64,000 bases of DNA from Streptomyces olivaceoviridis (GCF_014650115.1 NZ_BMUI01000001.1:124001-188000), one strand, 5' to 3'; shown: positions 20,522 to 29,130, counted from the first letter of the stretch. Made by a program: numbers and translations. Notes: generated by a model from the letters alone, not told the origin.

Positions 20522-22141
20522 TCAGATGTGGCCCATGCCCGCGCCCGCCTCCGCGTTCGCGCCCCGCTTGGTGAACAGCGCGACGAGGACCGCGACCAGC
20601 GCCACGCCGGCCGCGACCAGGGAGGCGAGGCTCATGCCGGAGATGAAGGTGTCGTGGGCGACGGCGGTGATCTTCGCGACGATCGGCCCCGGCATGTCCT
20701 TCGTCACCGGGGCCACGCCGACCTGGACCGCCTCGGAGGCCTTGTCGAGCTGATCCGGGGTCAGCTTCGGCAGCCCCGCGTCCGCCCAGTTGCCCGGCAG
20801 ATCGCGGTCGACCTTGGAGGCCATCACCGCGCCCAGCACCGCCGTACCGAGGCTGCTGCCGATCTGCATGGCCGCCTGCTGGAGGCCGCCGGCCACGCCG
20901 GACAGCTCCAGAGGGGCGTTGCCGACGATGACCTCGGTGGCGCCGACCATGACCGGTGCGAGGCCCAGGCCGAGCAGCGCGAACCACAGGGACATCAGAC
21001 CGCTGCCGGTGTCGGGCTCCAGCGTCGACATGCCGTACAGCGCGACCGCGGTCACGGCCATGCCGAAGGCCAGCGGGACGCGCGGGCCGAGCTTGGTGAT
21101 CGCGGTACCGGCGAGCGGCGAGCCGACGATCATCATGCCGGTGAGCGGCAGCAGGTGCAGGCCGGCGTTGACGGGGCTCAGTCCGTGGACGTTCTGGAGG
21201 TAGAACGTCACGAAGAACAGGCCGCCCAGGAAGGCGATGGCCATCAGGACCATCAGGACGACACCCGCCGACAGGGCCACCGAGCGGAACAGGCCCAGCG
21301 GGATCAGTGGTTCGGTGACCTTCGTCTCCCAGAAGGCGAAGAGGACGAACAGGGCCACGGACACGACCATGAACACCCACGTCTTGCCGTCGCCCCAGCC
21401 CCAGGTCGGCGCCTTGATGAGCGCCCAGACCAGGCAGAACATCGCGCCGGACAGCAGGGCGATGCCGAGGAGGTCGAAGGAGCGCGGGGCGTTCTCGGCC
21501 CGGTGGTCCAGCAGGATCACGGTGCCGAGGAGCAGCGCGAGGGCACCGACCGGCACGTTGATGAAGAAGACCGACTGCCAGTTGACGTGCTCGACGAGGA
21601 CACCGCCGAGGATCGGGCCGCCCGCCGTGGACGCGCCGATCACCATGCCCCACACACCGATGGCCATGTTCAGCTTCTCGGCCGGGAAGGTGGCCCGCAG
21701 CACGCCGAGCGCGGCCGGCATCAGCAGCGCGCCGAACAGGCCCTGGAAGACCCGGAAGGTGACGACGGCGGCGATGGAGCCGGACAGCCCGATGGCACCG
21801 GACGCGACGGCGAAGCCGGTCACGCCGATGAGGAAGGTCTGCCGGTGGCCGAAGCGGTCACCGAGCTTGCCCGCGGTGATCAGCGTGACCGCGAGGGCGA
21901 GGAAGTAGGCGTTGGACACCCACTGCACGTCGGCGAAGGACGCGTTGAGGTCGTCGCGGATGGCCGGGTTGGCGATGGCCACGATGGTGCCGTCGAGGGC
22001 CACCATCATGACCCCTACGGCGACGGTGAGGAGGGTGAGCCACGGGTGGCCGCGCAGGCCCGTGGCCGACGGGGGCCCCGACGGGGCCGCCGGCGCCTTG
22101 CCCCCCGGCCCCGGCGCGTCGACGGTGGTCTGACTAGTCAT
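20522..22141 (-). CDS. MFS drug-efflux transporter, 14-helix DHA2 type
   Basis: A 539-residue transporter with 14 hydrophobic segments. Motifs include VALDGTIVAIANPAI (helix 1 DHA2 pattern), GKLGDRFGHRQTFLIG (motif A) and WGMVIGASTAGGPILGGVLVEHVNWQSVFFINVPVG (motif C region). A long C-terminal extension precedes the last helix. This is the EmrB/QacA type that exports hydrophobic compounds using the proton gradient. The start is ATG 22141; the minus-strand -10 TAGCCT ends seven bases before it, so the mRNA is probably leaderless. The divergent TetR gene is the likely repressor. Confidence 0.92.
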   Translation of the reverse strand: MTSQTTVDAPGPGGKAPAAPSGPPSATGLRGHPWLTLLTVAVGVMMVALDGTIVAIANPAIRDDLNASFADVQWVSNAYFLALAVTLITAGKLGDRFGHRQTFLIGVTGFAVASGAIGLSGSIAAVVTFRVFQGLFGALLMPAALGVLRATFPAEKLNMAIGVWGMVIGASTAGGPILGGVLVEHVNWQSVFFINVPVGALALLLGTVILLDHRAENAPRSFDLLGIALLSGAMFCLVWALIKAPTWGWGDGKTWVFMVVSVALFVLFAFWETKVTEPLIPLGLFRSVALSAGVVLMVLMAIAFLGGLFFVTFYLQNVHGLSPVNAGLHLLPLTGMMIVGSPLAGTAITKLGPRVPLAFGMAVTAVALYGMSTLEPDTGSGLMSLWFALLGLGLAPVMVGATEVIVGNAPLELSGVAGGLQQAAMQIGSSLGTAVLGAVMASKVDRDLPGNWADAGLPKLTPDQLDKASEAVQVGVAPVTKDMPGPIVAKITAVAHDTFISGMSLASLVAAGVALVAVLVALFTKRGANAEAGAGMGHI

Positions 22142-22206
22142 ACTTCTCAGGCTAGTGACAGTCGCTGACAGTTGACAAACCAATTCACTCGTCGGTTACT
22201 GACACG
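22142..22206. promoter_or_regulatory. Overlapping divergent promoters of MFS and tetR
   Basis: On the minus strand TTGTCA (22173-22178), an 18-base spacer and TAGCCT (22149-22154) form a good promoter. On the plus strand TTGACA (22172-22177) overlaps the same -35, followed after 17 bases by GTTACT. TGTCA-like words repeat (TTGTCA, CTGTCA, CTGTCA), giving likely TetR contacts. One bound dimer could shut both promoters. Confidence 0.7.
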
Positions 22207-22254
22207 ACAGCGGCGCATAGGCTGGGCCGGCCGGACACGCACAGGAGAGAGGCC

Positions 22255-22881
22255 ATGGAGACGCTGCGCGAGCGCAAGAAGCGGCGTACACGGGAATCGC
22301 TGCTGCGGGCCGCTCTCGAACTGTTCACCACGCAGGGGTACGAGCACACGACCGTCGACGAGATAGCCGAGGCCGTCGACGTCTCGCAGCGCACCTTCTT
22401 CCGCTACTTCGCGGGCAAGGAGGAGGTGGCCTTCGCGGTGCAGAACATCACGGAGGCGGCGTTCGTGGCGGCCGTCCGCGCGCGTCCGCCGCACGAGGCG
22501 CCGATGAAGGCCCTGCGGCAGGCGTTCCTGGAGGGCTGGGACGCGATCCGCGAGACCGTCGAGTCGATCGTCCCGGTCGAGCTGTACCTGCGCATGTACC
22601 GGACGATCGAGTCGACGCCCGCGCTGCTCGCCGCCCATCTGCGCCGGTCGGCGGCGACCGAGGAGACGATCGCCCGCCTGCTGGCCGAGCGGGAGGGCGT
22701 CGACGTGGACACCGATCCGCGCCCCCGGCTGGCGGTGGCCGTCTTCGCCGCGGTGATCCGGGTCACCGAACGGCAGTGCTGCGTGCGCGAGGACTTCGGC
22801 CCGGAAGCGCTCCGGACGCTCAGCGCGGCGCACCTCGATCAGGTGGGTTCGGCGCTCACGGGTAACTGGCGCGGCGCCTGA
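22255..22881 (+). CDS. TetR-family transcriptional repressor
   Basis: A 208-residue regulator. The N-terminal helix-turn-helix reads RESLLRAALELFTTQGYEHTTVDEIAEAVDVSQRTFFRYFAGKEEV, typical of TetR. The C-terminal part (from ~70) is the variable ligand and dimer domain. A GGAGAGAGG ribosome site precedes ATG 22255. It is divergent from the MFS pump across 113 bases with a shared promoter region, so it most likely represses the pump and itself until the pump substrate binds. The ligand is not predictable. Confidence 0.92.
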   Translation: METLRERKKRRTRESLLRAALELFTTQGYEHTTVDEIAEAVDVSQRTFFRYFAGKEEVAFAVQNITEAAFVAAVRARPPHEAPMKALRQAFLEGWDAIRETVESIVPVELYLRMYRTIESTPALLAAHLRRSAATEETIARLLAEREGVDVDTDPRPRLAVAVFAAVIRVTERQCCVREDFGPEALRTLSAAHLDQVGSALTGNWRGA

Positions 22882-22934
22882 GACCGTTGGCAGAGCGCCG
22901 GGACGGTGTCCGGCGGATCGCCGGACACGGTGTT

Positions 22935-22975
22935 CGGTTACCGCCGAAACGTGATCCCTGTCACTCGGTTACCGC
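22935..22975. promoter_or_regulatory. Paired CGGTTACCGC boxes upstream of hydrolase gene
   Basis: Two identical ten-base words at 22935-22944 and 22966-22975, start-to-start 31 bases (three helical turns). Each contains the near-palindrome CGGTTACCG. TAGTGT at 22994-22999 may be the -10 for the GTG at 23009. The boxes would be upstream activator or repressor contacts. Confidence 0.45.
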
Positions 22976-23008
22976 GAGACCCTCCCGTTCTCCTAGTGTG
23001 TCCTCCCA

Positions 23009-24226
23009 GTGACTTCCTTCGACACCTCCCCGCAATGGAACGTCTGGCGCGCACTGCTGGCGCTGGCCGTCGTGTTCGTGATGCTCGCGACCACCGGCTG
23101 GACCGCCCTGCGCAGTCACCGGGAGTCGACAGCCCTTCAGGCCTCGCTCACCAAGTGGGAGCACGGCCGCCTCCACGGCCTCGGCCTGCCGGACCCCGAA
23201 GCAGCGCCGTCCCGGCTGGCCCGCTTCTTCGCCTCGCTCACCCCGCACGACCGCGACCGCCTCGCCCACCGCTATCCGCTGGCGGTCGGCAACATGAACG
23301 GCGCGCCCGTCTCCCTGCGCTACCGGGCCAACCGCATCGCGCTGGCGCAGGCGCGCCGGGTCGAGCGCAAGCGTCTGCACGACAGCCGGCTCAGCACGGC
23401 GGGCCAGCAGGACGCGGCCCGCCGGATGGACCGCTACGCGTCCCTGCTGAACCCCGGCCGGCACATCCTGGCCTTCGACCCCGAGGGTTCGGGCCGGGTC
23501 GCCGAGGTCTTCGGCGACCTCTCCAGGGCGCAGCGGATCTCGGTCGTCGTCCCCGGCGTCGACACCGACCTGCTCACCTTCCAGCGGACGAACCGCAAGT
23601 ACAGCGCTCCGGTCGGCATGGCCGAGGCCCTGTACGCGGCCGAGCGCGAGGCGAGCCCGAAGACCCGTACGGCCGTGATCGCCTGGGCCGACTACACCTC
23701 CCCCGACGGGCTGGGGGTGGACGCGGCCACCGGACTGCGCGCCGAGGAGGGGGCCGTACGGCTGAACGCGCTGCTGCGCGCGCTGCCCGGCCGGGCCCCG
23801 GTGTCGATGTTCTGTCACAGCTACGGCTCGGTGGTCTGCGGGGTCGCCGCACACGGCATGCCCCGCCGGGTCGCCGACATAGCGGTGGCCGCGAGCCCCG
23901 GCATGCGCGTCGGCAATGCCTCCCACCTGGGCACGACGGCCCGGGTGTGGGCCATGCGGGACGCCAGTGACTGGGTGCAGGATGTTCCGTACCTGGAGCT
24001 GGGCGGTCTCGGCCACGGCGCCGACCCGGTCTCCTCGGCGTTCGGGGCGCGGGTGCTGTCGGCCCGGGACGCCCAGGGGCACAGCGGTTACTTCCAGCCC
24101 GGCACGGACAGTCTGCGCAACCTCGCCGACATCGGCGTGGGCGCGTACGACGCGGTGACGTGCGCACGGGAGAACGATGCGTGCCGGTCCGGTCTGTCCG
24201 GCACGGTGACGGCCGGACGCGCGTAG
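23009..24226 (+). CDS. Alpha/beta-hydrolase (DUF1023-type), membrane-anchored
   Basis: A 405-residue protein with an N-terminal hydrophobic anchor (LLALAVVFVMLATTGWTAL), a helical region, and a C-terminal alpha/beta-hydrolase domain. That domain begins at RISVVVPGVDTDL, and the nucleophile elbow MFCHSYGSVVCG (Ser in HSYGS) is followed by a plausible Asp and a His (GHSGYFQPGT). The layout matches DUF1023. GTG 23009 follows TAGTGT by nine bases, so the 5' leader is very short. It is probably a surface-exposed lipase or esterase of unknown substrate. Confidence 0.82.
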   Translation: MTSFDTSPQWNVWRALLALAVVFVMLATTGWTALRSHRESTALQASLTKWEHGRLHGLGLPDPEAAPSRLARFFASLTPHDRDRLAHRYPLAVGNMNGAPVSLRYRANRIALAQARRVERKRLHDSRLSTAGQQDAARRMDRYASLLNPGRHILAFDPEGSGRVAEVFGDLSRAQRISVVVPGVDTDLLTFQRTNRKYSAPVGMAEALYAAEREASPKTRTAVIAWADYTSPDGLGVDAATGLRAEEGAVRLNALLRALPGRAPVSMFCHSYGSVVCGVAAHGMPRRVADIAVAASPGMRVGNASHLGTTARVWAMRDASDWVQDVPYLELGGLGHGADPVSSAFGARVLSARDAQGHSGYFQPGTDSLRNLADIGVGAYDAVTCARENDACRSGLSGTVTAGRA

Positions 24227-24292
24227 AAACAGCAGGAAGTGCGGTCTGCGCGGGTGGCGACGGAGGAGCACGTGCCGCATACGATGAGCCGC

Positions 24293-25141
24293 ATGGGTGA
24301 CGTACTGGCGGGTTTTCATGCCGTCTGGGAGTTCGAGTCCGACTCCGTGCTCATCCGTTACGAACGGGGGATTCGAACACCGAAGCTGTTCCAGGCACTC
24401 GGCGAGCGCCGGATCCCGCTGTCCGCGGTCGAGGGCGTGACCCTCACCCCGGGCAAGCGCGGCACGGTCGTCCTGCGCCTGACGCCACGTCCGGGCGCCG
24501 ATCCGCTGATGGAGGCGGCCGACGGCCAGTTGAAGGAGGGCTCCGACCCCTACCGGCTGGTGCTGCCGGCCGAGCGGGAGACCCTCGCCGAGTACTACGC
24601 CGACGAACTGAAGGGCCTGCTGACCGAGTCGGGGCCCGCCGAGCGGCATCTGGTGGCGGCGCCCGAGGCGCCGTTGCAGTTCAAGGCGTACGACGGGAAG
24701 GCGTCCTTCGACGGGACGTCCGTGCAGTTCCGCTGGTCCTGGACCGGGGCGTCGTCGGCGAAGTGGAAGGCCGGCGACCAGAGCTTTCCGGTGACCGGGC
24801 TGAGCGGGGTGGAGTGGCGGTCGCCGGAGGTCTTCGAGGGGCACCTGCGGCTGGTGCCCCGCGATCCGGGCTCCGCGCGGTCCGCGCAGCCGGACCAGGA
24901 TCCGGCGTCGGTGGTGTTCGGCCTGGGGTACGGGCCGGTGCACGAGTCACTGCCGTTCGCCGCGGCGGTGCTGGCGGCGGTGCGGACGCGGGGGCCGGTA
25001 CCCGCCGTACCGGCCCCGGCCCGGCGTGACCCCGCCGACATCGCCGAACGGATCCGGCACCTCGGGGAACTGCACCAGGCGGGGCTGGTCACCGACGAGG
25101 AGTTCTCCTCCAAGAAGGCCGAGTTGCTGGCCGAGCTGTAG
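24293..25141 (+). CDS. DUF4429 protein with C-terminal SHOCT domain
   Basis: A 282-residue protein. The first ~230 residues form two related halves (DVLAGFHAVWEFESDSVLIRYERG and FKAYDGKASFDGTSVQFRWSW), each with a beta-rich DUF4429 pattern. The end, IAERIRHLGELHQAGLVTDEEFSSKKAELL, is a SHOCT oligomerisation motif. The ATG at 24293 is preceded by TACGAT seven bases upstream, indicating a leaderless start. A GTG at 24272 with GGAGGA is a competing start adding seven residues. The stop directly abuts the convergent merR stop. Function unknown. Confidence 0.82.
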   Translation: MGDVLAGFHAVWEFESDSVLIRYERGIRTPKLFQALGERRIPLSAVEGVTLTPGKRGTVVLRLTPRPGADPLMEAADGQLKEGSDPYRLVLPAERETLAEYYADELKGLLTESGPAERHLVAAPEAPLQFKAYDGKASFDGTSVQFRWSWTGASSAKWKAGDQSFPVTGLSGVEWRSPEVFEGHLRLVPRDPGSARSAQPDQDPASVVFGLGYGPVHESLPFAAAVLAAVRTRGPVPAVPAPARRDPADIAERIRHLGELHQAGLVTDEEFSSKKAELLAEL

Positions 25142-25597
25142 CTACCGCTCGCGACCGTAGAAGCTGATCTTCTTGTCCAGGACGCCCAGGGTGTCGTGGA
25201 GTTCCGCGATCCGGGACAGGACGTCCCTGCGGGTCGACTCCAGCAGTTGACGGCGTTCCGCGAACGTGTGGTCGCCCTCCCTGACGAGTTCCGCGTAGCG
25301 CACCATGTCCGCCACCGGCATGCCGGTCAGGCGGAGCTTGGTCACGAAGTCCAGCCAGTCCAGGTCGCGGTTGCTGTAGCGGCGCTGGCCGGTGTGCGAG
25401 CGGTCCACGTGCGGCATCAGCCCGATCCGCTCGTACCAGCGCAGCGTGTGCGCGGTGAGGCCGGTGAACGCGACGACCTCGCTGATCGTGTAGCGGTCCT
25501 GGCCGTCGGGGCGGGGGTGCCGCCGGGGCGGGGCGGAGCAGATGTCGGCGGGGGTGGCGTGCTCGGTGGCCGCTGGCGTGGTCTGCATCACCGTCAT
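25142..25597 (-). CDS. MerR-family transcriptional regulator
   Basis: A 151-residue regulator with the winged helix YTISEVVAFTGLTAHTLRWYERIGLMPHVDRSHTGQRRYSNRDLDWLDFVTKLR followed by a coiled coil (RRQLLESTRRDVLSRIAELHDTLGVLDKKI). There is no Cys-rich effector tail, so a metal is unlikely. A Pro-rich leader of ~35 residues precedes the HTH; ATG 25588 could shorten it. TAGCGT lies six bases before ATG 25597, suggesting a leaderless mRNA. A perfect palindrome just upstream is the likely autoregulatory site. Confidence 0.9.
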   Translation of the reverse strand: MTVMQTTPAATEHATPADICSAPPRRHPRPDGQDRYTISEVVAFTGLTAHTLRWYERIGLMPHVDRSHTGQRRYSNRDLDWLDFVTKLRLTGMPVADMVRYAELVREGDHTFAERRQLLESTRRDVLSRIAELHDTLGVLDKKISFYGRER

Positions 25598-25613
25598 GCC
25601 CCCACGCTATGGC

Positions 25614-25631
25614 CTTGGAGTGGACTCCAAG
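25614..25631. promoter_or_regulatory. Palindromic operator of the merR gene
   Basis: Perfect inverted repeat CTTGGAGT-GG-ACTCCAAG, with its edge four bases upstream of the minus-strand -10 TAGCGT (25604-25609). MerR dimers bind palindromes between -35 and -10, so autoregulation is likely. The GNAT gene on the other side may share control. Confidence 0.7.
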
Positions 25632-25693
25632 CAAGCGGGTTCGCCGAGAAATCCGCAGGACGGCACCCGGGGCGGCTGATTAGCGTGCGGCCC

Positions 25694-26170
25694 ATGAGTC
25701 TTGTACGCCGGGCCCGGCCCGAGGACGCCGCCGAAGTGTTGCGACTGCGCCAGGTGATGATCGACTCCCTGTGGAGCGCGGGAGGTTCCGGGTCGACCGA
25801 GTGGCACGCGCAGTCGCTGCCGGCGCTGCGGGAACGGCTCGCCGAGCAGGACGGGGACTTCGCCGCGTTCGTCGTGGAGCATCCCGGACGGCCGGGGGCG
25901 CTGGCCGCGCTGGTGGCGGGAACGGTGGAGTACCGCATCGGCAAGGCCGGGAACCCGCGGGGGCGGGTCGGGCACGTCTTCAGTGTGGCGACCGACCCGG
26001 ACGCCCGCAGGCGCGGGTACGCGCGTTCGTGCATGGAGGAGCTGCTGGGCTGGTTCCGGGCGCGGGGTGCCGGGCACGTGCTGCTGAACGCCTCGCCGGA
26101 GGCCGAGCCGCTGTACACCTCCCTGGGCTTCACCCGGGACCCCGACCCGTCGATGCGGCTGCTGCTGTGA
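25694..26170 (+). CDS. GNAT-family N-acetyltransferase
   Basis: A 158-residue GNAT with VRRARPEDAAEVLRLRQ at the N-terminus, the acetyl-CoA pyrophosphate loop in SVATDPDARRRGYARSCMEELL (Arg-Arg-Gly-Tyr-Ala), and the closing LLNASPEAEPLYTSLGF. It transfers acetyl from acetyl-CoA to an unidentified amine. TAGCGT ends seven bases before ATG 25694, consistent with leaderless expression. It is divergent from merR, with the merR palindrome between them, so it may be in the MerR regulon. Confidence 0.88.
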   Translation: MSLVRRARPEDAAEVLRLRQVMIDSLWSAGGSGSTEWHAQSLPALRERLAEQDGDFAAFVVEHPGRPGALAALVAGTVEYRIGKAGNPRGRVGHVFSVATDPDARRRGYARSCMEELLGWFRARGAGHVLLNASPEAEPLYTSLGFTRDPDPSMRLLL

Positions 26171-26189
26171 GCCGCATAGGCTCGGAGGC

Positions 26190-27011
26190 ATGTCGTTGCA
26201 GAGCCTGGCGCTGATCGAGAACTGGCCCGTCCCCACCGCCGCGGCGGGTGTCGTACGAGCCGACGGGACCGTCCTCGGGACGCACGGTCCCGTCGGACAC
26301 CGCTTCCCGCTGGCCTCCGTCACCAAGCCGCTGGCGGCCTACGCGGCGCTCGTCGCGTACGAGGAGGGGGCGATCGAGCTGGACGAGCCGGCCGGACCGC
26401 CCGGGTCGACGGTCCGTCACCTCCTCGCCCACACCTCCGGGCTCGCCTACGACGAGCACCGGGTGACGGCCCCGCCCGGGGAGCGGAGGCTGTACTCCAA
26501 CGCCGGGTTCGAGCAGCTCGGGGACCACATCGCCAAGGCGACGGACATCCCGTTCGCGGAGTATCTGCGGCAGGCGGTGCTGGAGCCGCTGGGGATGGCG
26601 TCGACGTCGCTTCAGGGGTCGCCGGCGAGGGACGGGGTGTCGACGGTCGGGGACCTGCTGCGGTTCGCGGCGGAGGTGCAGGCGCCGAGGCTGCTGGACC
26701 CGCGGACGGTGGCGGCGGCGATGACCGTGCAGTACCCGGGGACGAAGGGGGTCCTGCCGGGATACGGCCACCAGAACCCGAACGACTGGGGGCTGGGCTT
26801 CGAGATCCGCGACGGGAAGTCCCCGCACTGGACGGGGAGTTCCTCCTCACCTCGCACCTTCGGGCATTTCGGGCAGTCCGGGACGTTCCTGTGGGTCGAC
26901 CCGGCCGTCGGGCTCGCCGGGGTCGCCCTGACGGACCGGGCGTTCGGCCCGTGGGCGGTCGAGGCGTGGCCGGCCTTCACGGACGCGGTGCTCACCGAGC
27001 TGCGCGGCTAA
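26190..27011 (+). CDS. Serine beta-lactamase-fold hydrolase
   Basis: A 273-residue protein of the class C beta-lactamase / DD-peptidase fold. The nucleophile motif is S-V-T-K in PLASVTKPLAAYA, the second motif Y-S-N in RLYSNAGFEQLGDHI, and FGHFGQSG takes the place of the KTG box. No signal peptide is visible, so it is probably a cytoplasmic esterase or peptidase rather than a beta-lactamase. TAGGCT ends seven bases before ATG 26190, suggesting leaderless transcription. Its stop overlaps the convergent pirin stop. Confidence 0.88.
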   Translation: MSLQSLALIENWPVPTAAAGVVRADGTVLGTHGPVGHRFPLASVTKPLAAYAALVAYEEGAIELDEPAGPPGSTVRHLLAHTSGLAYDEHRVTAPPGERRLYSNAGFEQLGDHIAKATDIPFAEYLRQAVLEPLGMASTSLQGSPARDGVSTVGDLLRFAAEVQAPRLLDPRTVAAAMTVQYPGTKGVLPGYGHQNPNDWGLGFEIRDGKSPHWTGSSSSPRTFGHFGQSGTFLWVDPAVGLAGVALTDRAFGPWAVEAWPAFTDAVLTELRG

Positions 27012-27661
27012 GCCGTCATCTCCCACAGCAGCAGCTCCGCCGGTGTGGCCGCCACCGCCTCCAGGCCCTCCGCCCCTGTGATCCTCGCCGCATCGCCGGG
27101 GCCCAGCTCCTCCCCCGCGAGCCGGACCTCGCCCCGCACCACGTGCGCGTACACGTACGCCGCGTCCGGGACGGCGGTCCGCTCACCGGGGTCCAGTCGG
27201 CGCACGTGGAGCATCGCGCCCGCCGCCGGCACCGCGTACGGCGTGGAGTCGGCGATGCCGGTGACGAGGTCGTAGGAGGGGTCGCCGCCGGGCTCGCGTG
27301 GCGTCAGCCACATCTGTACGAAGGTCAGGGGGACGTCCCCGTCGTTGCGCTCGACGTGCCGTACGCCCGCCGCCGCGCCGAGGTGCTGGACGTCCCCGGG
27401 CCGGACCCGCGTCTCGTGCCCCGTGGAGTCACGGTGGGTCAACTCCCCCTCGACCACCCACGTGACGATCTCGGTGTGGCTGTGCGGGTGTTCGTCGAAC
27501 CCGGCGCCGGGCGCGAGCCGCTCCTCGTTGCAGGCGATCACCCCGCCGAAGCGGAGGTTGTCCGGGTCGTAGTGCGGGCCGAAGGAGAAGGCGTGCCAGG
27601 TGTCGATCCCGCCCTCGGGGTCCCCTCCGCGATAGCGCTCACCGGCGCGCCGTACGTCCAT
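27008..27661 (-). CDS. Pirin family protein
   Basis: A 217-residue bicupin. The N-terminal cupin carries the metal motif HPHSHTEIVTWVVEGELTHRDS (His, His, His, Glu), preceded by DNLRFGGVIACNEERLAPGAGF. The second cupin (from ~150) lacks metal ligands, as usual in pirins. Some bacterial pirins have quercetinase activity and one in Serratia binds PDH E1, which is notable with aceE eight kilobases away. No interaction can be shown here. TACCGT lies nine bases before ATG 27661. Confidence 0.9.
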   Translation of the reverse strand: MDVRRAGERYRGGDPEGGIDTWHAFSFGPHYDPDNLRFGGVIACNEERLAPGAGFDEHPHSHTEIVTWVVEGELTHRDSTGHETRVRPGDVQHLGAAAGVRHVERNDGDVPLTFVQMWLTPREPGGDPSYDLVTGIADSTPYAVPAAGAMLHVRRLDPGERTAVPDAAYVYAHVVRGEVRLAGEELGPGDAARITGAEGLEAVAATPAELLLWEMTA

Positions 27662-27835
27662 CACGGCACCACGGTAGCCGGGCCGGGCGCACAGGACCCG
27701 ACTCGGGGCAAGGGCCCACCATCGCCCACCGTCCTTACGCGTCGGCCGCGAGGGAGGCGCCCCCGGAGGCGACCGAGCCGTCAAGCACAGCCCCGGCGGC
27801 GCACGGGCCCGGCCCGATAAGGCAGTCTTGTCCCC

Positions 27836-29041
27836 GTGCCCGAACCCGAATCCCACAACGGCGATCCCGCAGCCCACGACGTCCATCAGCACGCCGCGAC
27901 CCTGAAGCGACTGGAGAAGTCCTCCGGGAGCCTGGCCGCGCAGGCCATCGCGCGCATGGACGAGACCCTGCCGTGGTACCGGGCCATGCCCCCGGAGAAC
28001 CGTTCCTGGATCGGCCTCGTCGCCCAGGCGGGCATCGCGGCGTTCACCGAGTGGTTCCGGCACCCGGACGCGCCCCAGGCGATCTCCACGGACGTCTTCG
28101 GGACCGCGCCGCGGGAGCTGACCCGGGCCATCACGCTGCGGCAGACCGTGGAGATGGTGCGGACCACCATCGAGGTCATGGAGTCCGCCATCGACGAGGT
28201 GGCGGCGCCGGGCGACGAGAGCGTGCTGCGCGAGGCGCTGCTCGTGTACGCCCGGGAGATCGCCTTCGCCACCGCCCAGGTGTACGCCCAGGCCGCCGAG
28301 GCACGGGGTGCCTGGGACGCACGGCTGGAGTCGCTGGTGGTGAACGCGGTGCTGAGCGGTGAGGCGGACGAGGGGGCCGTCAGCCGGGCCGCCGCGCTGG
28401 GCTGGAACTCGCCGGAGCACGTGTGCGTCGTGCTCGGGACCGCGCCGGACGGGGACAGCGAACTGACGGTGGAGGCCATCCGGCGGGCCGCCCGGCACGC
28501 CAAGCTCCAGGTGCTCACCGGGGTGCTCGGCGACCGGCTGGTCGTCGTCGCGGGGGGCAGCGCCAATCCGCTCGCCGTGGCCAGGTCGCTGATCGGGCCG
28601 TTCGCCGCCGGGCCGGTCGTCGCGGGGCCCGTCGTACCCGATCTGCTGGCCGCGACCCGGTCCGCGCAGGCCGCCGCCGCGGGGCTGAAGGCGTGTTCCG
28701 CCTGGCAGGACGCGCCGCGCCCGGTGCTGGCGGACGATCTGCTGCCGGAGCGGGCCATCGCGGGTGATCCGAGCGCCCGCGAACAACTGGTGGAGGAGAT
28801 CTACAGACCGCTGGAGGAGGCGGGCTCGGCGCTCCTGGAAACACTGAGTGTGTACCTGGAGCAGGCGAGCAGCCTGGAAGGCGCGGCGAGAATGCTCTTC
28901 GTTCACCCGAACACCGTGCGCTACCGGCTCCGACGTGTGACTGACGTCACCGGATGGTCGCCTTCGGATGTACGATCCGCGTTCACACTACGGATCGCGC
29001 TCATCCTGGGGCGTCTGGTCGACGCCGAATCCCAGGCATAG
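27836..29041 (+). CDS. fasR: Fatty-acid biosynthesis regulator FasR (PucR-type)
   Basis: A 401-residue regulator with an N-terminal ligand domain (DETLPWYRAMPPENRSWIGLVAQAG), a GGDEF-like central region (about 165-290) and a C-terminal HTH of the PucR type (SSLEGAARMLFVHPNTVRYRLRRV). It is the direct upstream neighbour of fabD and matches FasR, the acyl-CoA-responsive activator of fabDHPF in S. coelicolor, homologous to Rv2242 of M. tuberculosis. The start is GTG 27836. Binding of long-chain acyl-CoA is known for orthologues; here it is inferred. Confidence 0.92.
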   Translation: MPEPESHNGDPAAHDVHQHAATLKRLEKSSGSLAAQAIARMDETLPWYRAMPPENRSWIGLVAQAGIAAFTEWFRHPDAPQAISTDVFGTAPRELTRAITLRQTVEMVRTTIEVMESAIDEVAAPGDESVLREALLVYAREIAFATAQVYAQAAEARGAWDARLESLVVNAVLSGEADEGAVSRAAALGWNSPEHVCVVLGTAPDGDSELTVEAIRRAARHAKLQVLTGVLGDRLVVVAGGSANPLAVARSLIGPFAAGPVVAGPVVPDLLAATRSAQAAAAGLKACSAWQDAPRPVLADDLLPERAIAGDPSAREQLVEEIYRPLEEAGSALLETLSVYLEQASSLEGAARMLFVHPNTVRYRLRRVTDVTGWSPSDVRSAFTLRIALILGRLVDAESQA

Positions 29042-29043
29042 GG

Positions 29044-29064
29044 TTTTGTCGGAGGCCCACAAAA
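29044..29064 (+). promoter_or_regulatory. Inverted repeat between fasR and fabD, candidate FasR site
   Basis: TTTTGT-N9-ACAAAA is a perfect repeat in very GC-rich surroundings, flanked by GG and GCCC that nearly extend the symmetry. It begins three bases after the fasR stop and 67 bases before fabD. It could be the FasR operator of the fabDHPF promoter. A weak terminator for fasR is the alternative. Confidence 0.6.
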
Positions 29065-29130
29065 GCCCTTCGTGTTCTTCGTCCCTGTCCTCACGGGCGG
29101 CCGTGCCCGTCCCCAAGAGAGAGTGTGAGA

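Noticed and set aside
27662..28906. N-terminal extension of the pirin frame by about 415 codons
   Set aside because: The extension is antisense to fasR. Pirins are ~220-300 residues and begin at the MDVRRAG start at 27661.
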